Positions 58,898-64,000 of a DNA stretch of 64,000 nt are shown here, piece after piece. The notes beneath the pieces are model-generated. The model was given only the letters and a program-made list of their open reading frames with translations, did no database searches and had not been told where the DNA came from. A program made the position numbers and the translations under genes. Numbering within the stretch: position 1 is the stretch's first letter; each line of letters opens with the position of its first letter. The stretch covers positions 1,488,671 through 1,552,670 of the forward strand of contig NC_071613.1 of the NCBI RefSeq assembly GCF_014839835.1, written 5' to 3'. This DNA comes from Dryobates pubescens (Eukaryota > Chordata > Aves > Piciformes > Picidae).

Positions 58898-59068
58898 CTG
58901 AGGAATATGCCTACTCCAGAACCACAAGTGTATGTATGTGCAGTACAGGCTCCAACATCTTCTCCTTCTAATTCAGTCTGACAACAGTAACTCTGAGAAC
59001 AGAGCATGGTCCCACACACAAGGCACAACGTTGGGGCTCTGCTTTTATCACCACCTGACTTCGGACAA
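58898..59068 (-). CDS. UBR2: UBR2 internal exon (171 bp), Cys-rich
   Basis: Flanked by ACCAAAAG and CTCAG|GTAAGG. It encodes CPKSGGDKSRAPTLCLVCG, then SQSYCCQTELEGEDVGACTA and HTYTCGSGVGIFLR. The cysteine and histidine spacing forms the zinc-binding part of the C-terminal domain. A solo LTR begins 48 bp beyond its donor site. Confidence 0.97.
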
Positions 59069-59278
59069 CTTTTGGTAAGAGAAAAGAATAAATTCTTGTG
59101 TATTACCTCTGGTGGTAAAAAGACTGCAAGCACTTTTGATGATCTACAGTTAACAGCTATAAATCCTTACAATTTAGGTTTCACTGAAATACATGGCAGG
59201 TTTGCTGGGAGAGATGACAATTAACGTGTGCCATTAACTTTATGATTCTATAAACCACTTTCTGAGGCTTTCTGGGTT

Positions 59279-59705
59279 AGAGAATAGAACAGAATTAACC
59301 AGGTTGGAAAAGACCTTTGAGATCATCAAGTCCAACCTATCACCCAACACCATCTAATCAACTAAACTACGGCACCAAGTGCCTCAGCCAGTCCCCTCTT
59401 AAACACCTCCAGTGGTGGTGACTCCACCACCTTCCTGGGCAGCACATTCCAGTGGCCAATCTCTCTTTCTATGAAGAACTTCTTCCTAACCTCCAGCCTA
59501 AACCTCCCCTGGCACAACTTGAGACTGTGTCCTCTTGTTCTGGTGCTGGTTGCCTGGGAGAAGAGACCAACCCCCACCTGGCTACAACCTCCCTTCAAGG
59601 TAGCTGTAGAAAGCAAAAAGGTCTCCCCTGAGCCTTCTCTTCTCCAGGCTAAGCAACCCCAGCTCCTTCAGCCTCTCTTCATAGGGCTGTGCTCCAAACC
59701 CCTGG
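59279..59705 (-). mobile_element. CR1 LINE 3' end in a UBR2 intron
   Basis: AGAATAGAACAGAATTAACC tail, 3' UTR and the end of ORF2 on the minus strand, breaking off at CTCCAAACCCCTGG. Confidence 0.92.
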
Positions 59706-59748
59706 TGAGGGGGTGTGAGGAGAGGCTGAGGGAGCTGGGGTTTCCTAG
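59706..59748 (+). mobile_element. Short inverted CR1 piece
   Basis: GTGAGGAGAGGCTGAGGGAG and TGGGGTTTCCTAG are CR1 in plus orientation, directly abutting the minus copy at 59279-59705 in head-to-head fashion. This suggests a 5' inversion (twin priming). Confidence 0.7.
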
Positions 59749-59805
59749 TTCATCAAAAGGAGCAGAAGACTTTAGGGGTCCTTGCTATAAATGCTTAAAA
59801 CTTAC

Positions 59806-59883
59806 GAGAAATTGGATGCTTGGTTAATGAGGCAGCTGTAGTCATCTGGAAGGTCTATTAATTTGTTGGATTCTCGTGCATAG
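59806..59883 (-). CDS. UBR2: UBR2 internal exon (78 bp)
   Basis: Flanked by TTCTAG and TTCTC|GTAAGT. It encodes YARESNKLIDLPDDYSCLI and NQASNFS, clearly UBR2-like (human has a very similar RYPRESNKLINLP block). Confidence 0.95.
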
Positions 59884-60601
59884 CTAGAACAAAACAGTAA
59901 AGTTAACCACAGGTATTTCACTCTGAGGAGTACATAGTGTGTTCAAACTCATTCATGTTTTCCTGACTCATCTAAACAGCACCTGTGAGAAATTGTTTCT
60001 CTTTGCAACTCGGAGAGCAAGACGGTAGCACGTAAAAACACAGCAACTCACACCTCTCAACTCGACCACCTCCAGTTTCCTGAGTCATATCTTTCAAGAA
60101 TTTGAGAAAGCACACAGGCAGAAAAGTTGGAAAGATTCATGTCCTATGGATATCTTTAACAAAACCTCGTGATGAGGCCACCACAGGTTTAACTATTTGT
60201 TCTGCTTCTTTAACAGTTTGCTTTGTGTCTTCCTTTTGTCACTAGTATTGACGTGGAAAGAGCCTAACTCTTCAGTTCAGAGAACTTGTGCCCTGAGGAG
60301 AATGAAATATTCATGCAATGAAACAGAATTAGAATTTAGAAATCAGAAGTAGTTAAAAGTTGTTTGGATTTGCAGTGTTCTGTTGATTTGGGGGTTTTTT
60401 GTTGGTTGGGTGGGGTTTTATTGCAGATGCTACACACTGCAATCTAATACACTTCAACTAGGAGTAATGCAGACTAGACCATGAAAATGTAAGCAGAGGT
60501 TTGTAACAGAAGCAACACAGAAGGACATGCTGAGAGAAAACAAAGCAAATCATTGTCAGTTTAGACAATCTTGGGAAGAGCAGTTAAGAATCAGCAAAAA
60601 G

Positions 60602-60712
60602 AACATACTCTAAAAAATTCCAATAAGCACACACAACAGGAAATGAATGATGCAGCCAGAGCAGTCTTCTTGTGCAAGAAATTCTGTGCACAGCCTGGTG
60701 GTGTTTGTTTTT
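60602..60712. repeat. 111-bp direct repeat flanking a CR1, copy 1
   Basis: From AACATACTCTAAAAAATTCC to GGTGGTGTTTGTTTTT. It matches 61295-61405 at about nine in ten positions. Confidence 0.9.
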
Positions 60713-61288
60713 AGAATAGAATAGAATTAACCAGGTTGGAAAAGACCTTTGAGATCATCAAGTCCAACCTATCACCCAGCACCATCTGATCAACTAAACC
60801 ATGGCACCAAGTGCCCCATCCAGGCTCTTCCTAAACAACTCCAGGGATGGTGACTCCACCACCTCCCTGGGCAGCACATTCCAATGGCCAATCTCTCTTT
60901 CTGGGAAAAGCTTTCTCCTCACCTCCAGCCTAAACTTCCCCTGGTGCAGCTTGAGACTGTGTCCTCTTGTTCTGGTGTTGACTGTCTGGGAGAAGAGACC
61001 AACCCCCACCTGTCTACAACCTCCCTTCAGGGAGTTGTAGACAGCAGTAAGGTCTCCCCTGAGCCTCCTCTTCTCCAGGCTGAGCAACCCCAGCTCCCTC
61101 AGCCTCTCCTCACAGGGCTGTGCTCCAGACCCCTCCCCAGCTTTGTTGCCCTTCTCTGGACACCTTCCAGCAACTCAACATCTTTCCTAAACTGAGGGCC
61201 CCAGAACTGGACACAGGACTCAAGGTGTGGCCTAACCAGTGCTGAGCACAGGGCAGAGTGACTTCCCTGCTCCTGCTGGCCACACTAT
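60713..61288 (-). mobile_element. CR1 LINE 3' end between long direct repeats
   Basis: AGAATAGAATAGAATTAACC tail, full 3' UTR and part of ORF2 (ending at the SVASRSREV block) on the minus strand. The 111-bp direct repeats flank it. Confidence 0.93.
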
Positions 61289-61294
61289 AAAAAA

Positions 61295-61405
61295 AACATA
61301 CTCTAAGAAATTCCAATCATCAGATATAACAGGAAATGAATGATGCAGGCAGAGTAGTCTTGTTGTGCAAGAAATTCTGTGCATAGCCTGGTGGTGTTTG
61401 TTTTT
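61295..61405. repeat. 111-bp direct repeat flanking a CR1, copy 2
   Basis: Counterpart of 60602-60712 on the other side of the CR1. Confidence 0.9.
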
Positions 61406-61599
61406 GTCACCCAGTCTTACTGTATGCACAACACTGCAACACAGATTTCATGTATTTAGTGTAAGAGCAAGGATGTGTTTAATGACAGCACTTTGAACCT
61501 CATACTCAATTATTTGGATAATTTATAACCACTATTTTTACTCAGACTTGATAAAGAAAAAAACACCTCAAATGCTTTCCTATGCATGCTAAGTGTTCT

Positions 61600-62128
61600 A
61601 AGTGTTCACCTGGAGTACTGCCTCCAGTTCTGGAGCCCCTATTACAAGAGGGATCTGGAGGTGCTGGAAGGTGTCCAGAGAAGGGCCACGAGGATGAGCA
61701 GAGGGCTGGAGCACCTCTCCTATGAGGACAGACTGAAGGAGTTGGGGCTGTTCTGTCTGGAGAAGAGAAGGCTCTGAGGTGACCTAATTGTGGCCTTCCA
61801 GTATCTGAAGGGGGCTACAAGAAGGCTGGGGAGGGACTTGTCAGGATGTCAGGGAGTGATAGGACTAGGGGGAATGGAATGAAGCTGGAGGTGGGGAGAT
61901 TCAGGCTGGAGGTGAGGAGGAAGTTCTTCCCCATGAGAGTGGTGAAGCCCTGGAATGGGTTGTCCAGGGAGGTGGTTGAGGCCCCATCCCTGGAGGTGTT
62001 TAAGCCCAGGCTGGATGAGGCTCTGGCCAGCCTGATCTAGTGTGGGGTGTCCCTGCCCATAGCAGGGGGGATGGAACTAGGTGATCCTTGTGGTCCCTTC
62101 CAACCCTGACTGATACTATGATACTAAA
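61600..62128 (+). mobile_element. CR1 LINE 3' end, older subfamily, in a UBR2 intron
   Basis: [20 protein letters not shown]-type coding, then 3' UTR with CTGGCCAGCCTGATCTAGTG and a TGATACTATGATACTA tail. Confidence 0.9.
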
Positions 62129-62278
62129 TTCAAAATAATTGCTCATTAAATAGAAAGGTATGAAGAGGATTCTTTAAAAAGTTAATTTAAAAAGCTCTTC
62201 AGTGCTTGGCATTTTTAAACAAAGGTTACAGATGTCTTTTAGAGCTGCATGTCTTCCTAATCAGGAGGTACCAATCTC

Positions 62279-62827
62279 TGGGGCAGTTTTCGGCTATGCC
62301 TTTAAAAATCAGCTGCAGATTTTGAGCAGAAAAGTAGAGAGATACAAATAAATCACTGTTGGGTGTAAAAAGGAAAACAAAAGATTATTCTAAGCAAATT
62401 CATTGGATGGGAGTCTGGAGTAAAAAGGAGCTTTATCAACATTCTCTTCCCATTCCTTTTCTTTTCTCTCCCTTGGCTGTTCTGCTTCACTTGGGAGATA
62501 ACAACGCTTCTGGCTGGCCTAGAGAAAAATAAGCTAACCTGCTTTTCTCCCAACTCCTCTCTTTTCTCTGCTACAAATGGGGAGGGGGGGTGGCAGTGAA
62601 GCACCTTCCCTGGCCTCTTTTGGGGGCCAGAGGGGTTTCCATGTTATTTGCCAACTGTAAATATCTGTGTAATATTGTAACTCCTGTATATTTTGTACAC
62701 ATTCACAATGAATGTGTACACTCTACGTTGCAGAGTGTAGTTTTTGCTTGTAAGTCCAGCTTCATTTGCTTCTGAGTGAGTTAGTCTGTGGTGAGTTAAT
62801 GCTGGGGGGACACTTCAACCCACCACA
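62279..62827 (+). mobile_element. Solo LTR, family D copy 2, in a UBR2 intron
   Basis: 549 bp from TGGGGCAGTTTTCGGC to TTCAACCCACCACA. It pairs with 10577-11102 in the opposite orientation. Confidence 0.78.
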
Positions 62828-63104
62828 ACCTGCTATAGGAAATACTAGAAGAAATATTATGGCTTCTGATTACTGCACATCCATCTGAATGAAACTTTCA
62901 TCTTGAACTTAACATCTACAACTTCAGGCACCATCTCACTTTCCTCACAGCATTCCAAAAATCCTCCTTGCTTACCACTTCATACATTTGTCATTCCACA
63001 AAGCACAATGGGTAACTATCATCACCCTTTGGGAAAGGCATCTTTGGAGAACGCTGCAACATGAAAGCTTATCCCTTTTTCACTGAGAATTTTTCCATGC
63101 TTAC

Positions 63105-63161
63105 CTGATAGCATGCCTCTTGCCTTCCAGGTATCTTCTTACTTCCTTGTTACTGCACCAA
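63105..63161 (-). CDS. UBR2: UBR2 internal exon (57 bp)
   Basis: A small exon between CTTCTGCAG and ATCAG|GTAAGC that encodes WCSNKEVRRYLEGKRHAI with split codons at both ends. Phase and sequence fit between its neighbours. Confidence 0.93.
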
Positions 63162-63435
63162 CTGCAGAAGAAAAACAAACAAACCAAGCCAACAAGCTTT
63201 CAACTTCAATGTATGATAATTCCTGTAAACAAATAGCAAAAAATCTACACTGTATCTACTCAATAATCTCTACAATCAAAAATGATTTCTTTCCACAACA
63301 ATTGTTTGTGTTACAAATGCTTTTCCAAGTCTCCAATTCAATACCAGGTACATGCCCTCCTGGGAAAACACTTGTATTAATGTCTCATGCAGGATTCTCC
63401 ATTGTATTTAAGCTAAGCATGGAAACATGACTTAC

Positions 63436-63544
63436 CTTTCTATTAATGTGTTCAGAACCTCACTATTTTCTTGGAAAAGGCGAGTGAGGTTGTTTGGCAA
63501 GGAAAGGTAGCTACATAAGTGTTCAAACTGGTTTGTTCCATTTA
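63436..63544 (-). CDS. UBR2: UBR2 internal exon (109 bp), first UBR2 exon in the window
   Basis: Flanked by TTTTTACAG and GAAAG|GTAAGT. It encodes NGTNQFEHLCSYLSLPNN and LTRLFQENSEVLNTLIE. The remaining upstream exons, including the UBR box and RING, lie beyond 64000. Confidence 0.93.
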
Positions 63545-63869
63545 CTGTAAAAACAGAAAGGTGTAGTTTTCAAGGTTATGTGGGTTTTTTCAATGACACT
63601 ATCCACAATGAATGAAATACAGCTCTAAATAATGGGACATCTGTCCTGTTTTTAAAACAAAACAACAAATCCTGCAGTCAAGCAGCCTCAAAATGTGGTA
63701 TGAAGTATGGAAAATGGCAGTGAAGGGACCAGACAGCTATGCTGAAAAGGTGCAAGTCATGGAAAGCAGCTTTCCTCGAACATGTTGTTAAAGAACCACA
63801 ACAGAGCTCCATGGCCTTTGCCACTTACTATGCATTTCTTTAATGCTGTCCATTAAATGGTTACCTAGA

Positions 63870-64000
63870 CTAGACCAGACCAGACCAGGTTGGAAGAGAC
63901 CTTCAAGATCATCGTGTCCAACCCATCATCCAACACCACCTAATCACCTAAACCATGCAACCAAGCACCCCATCAAGTCTCCTCCTGAACACCTCCAGTG
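63870..64000 (-). mobile_element. CR1 LINE 3' end running off the window
   Basis: CTAGACCAGACCAGACCAGG tail and 3' UTR on the minus strand; cut by the window edge. Confidence 0.9.

Noticed and set aside
1-64000. CRISPR arrays, operons or other prokaryotic features
   Set aside because: GT-AG introns, CR1 LINEs and LTR elements show a vertebrate nuclear genome; short tandem repeats here are LINE tails and microsatellites.

Overview
The window looks like a piece of a bird nuclear genome. Three lines of sequence support this: dense CR1 LINE fragments (about 25 pieces, many with ATTCT-type 3' tails), ERVL-like LTR elements, and a conserved vertebrate gene block. The block reads TBCC (+), PRPH2 (+), UBR2 (-), the order and relative orientation known around human 6p21.1. 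The very high CR1 load would fit a CR1-rich lineage such as woodpeckers and relatives, but that is only a guess.

Layout. 1-4.7 kb is AT-rich sequence with no recognised gene. 5.0-6.6 kb is a CpG island holding the intronless TBCC gene (345 aa). 6.8-9.4 kb is unique noncoding DNA. 9.5-25 kb is a repeat field: CR1 copies, solo LTRs and one complete-length but decayed ERVL-like provirus on the minus strand (11540-19534), itself interrupted by two other LTR-element pieces. 25.0-26.3 kb is a mosaic of short direct duplications. 28.8-39.1 kb is PRPH2 in three exons (354 aa, 581+247+237 bp, boundaries matching the human gene). 39.1-56 kb is 3' flanking sequence and a second repeat field. 56.16-63.54 kb holds the last six coding exons of UBR2 on the minus strand (218 codons plus stop); the rest of UBR2 lies beyond the right edge.

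The three genes are not functionally linked. TBCC is a tubulin-folding GTPase activator, PRPH2 a photoreceptor disc-rim tetraspanin, and UBR2 an N-recognin ubiquitin ligase. PRPH2 and UBR2 converge. The left side may carry a divergent transcript from the TBCC CpG island (in human the divergent neighbour is BICRAL), but I see no coding exon of it.

The most unusual structure is at 12637-13251. A complete tRNA-Lys(CTT) sequence with an encoded CCA end is joined through 16 bp to a complete LTR, and the whole interrupts the provirus integrase region. In the LTR's own direction this reads LTR, short spacer, primer-binding site extended to a full tRNA complement. That is the structure expected if a plus-strand strong-stop reverse transcript had been copied to the 5' end of its tRNA primer and then captured in the genome.
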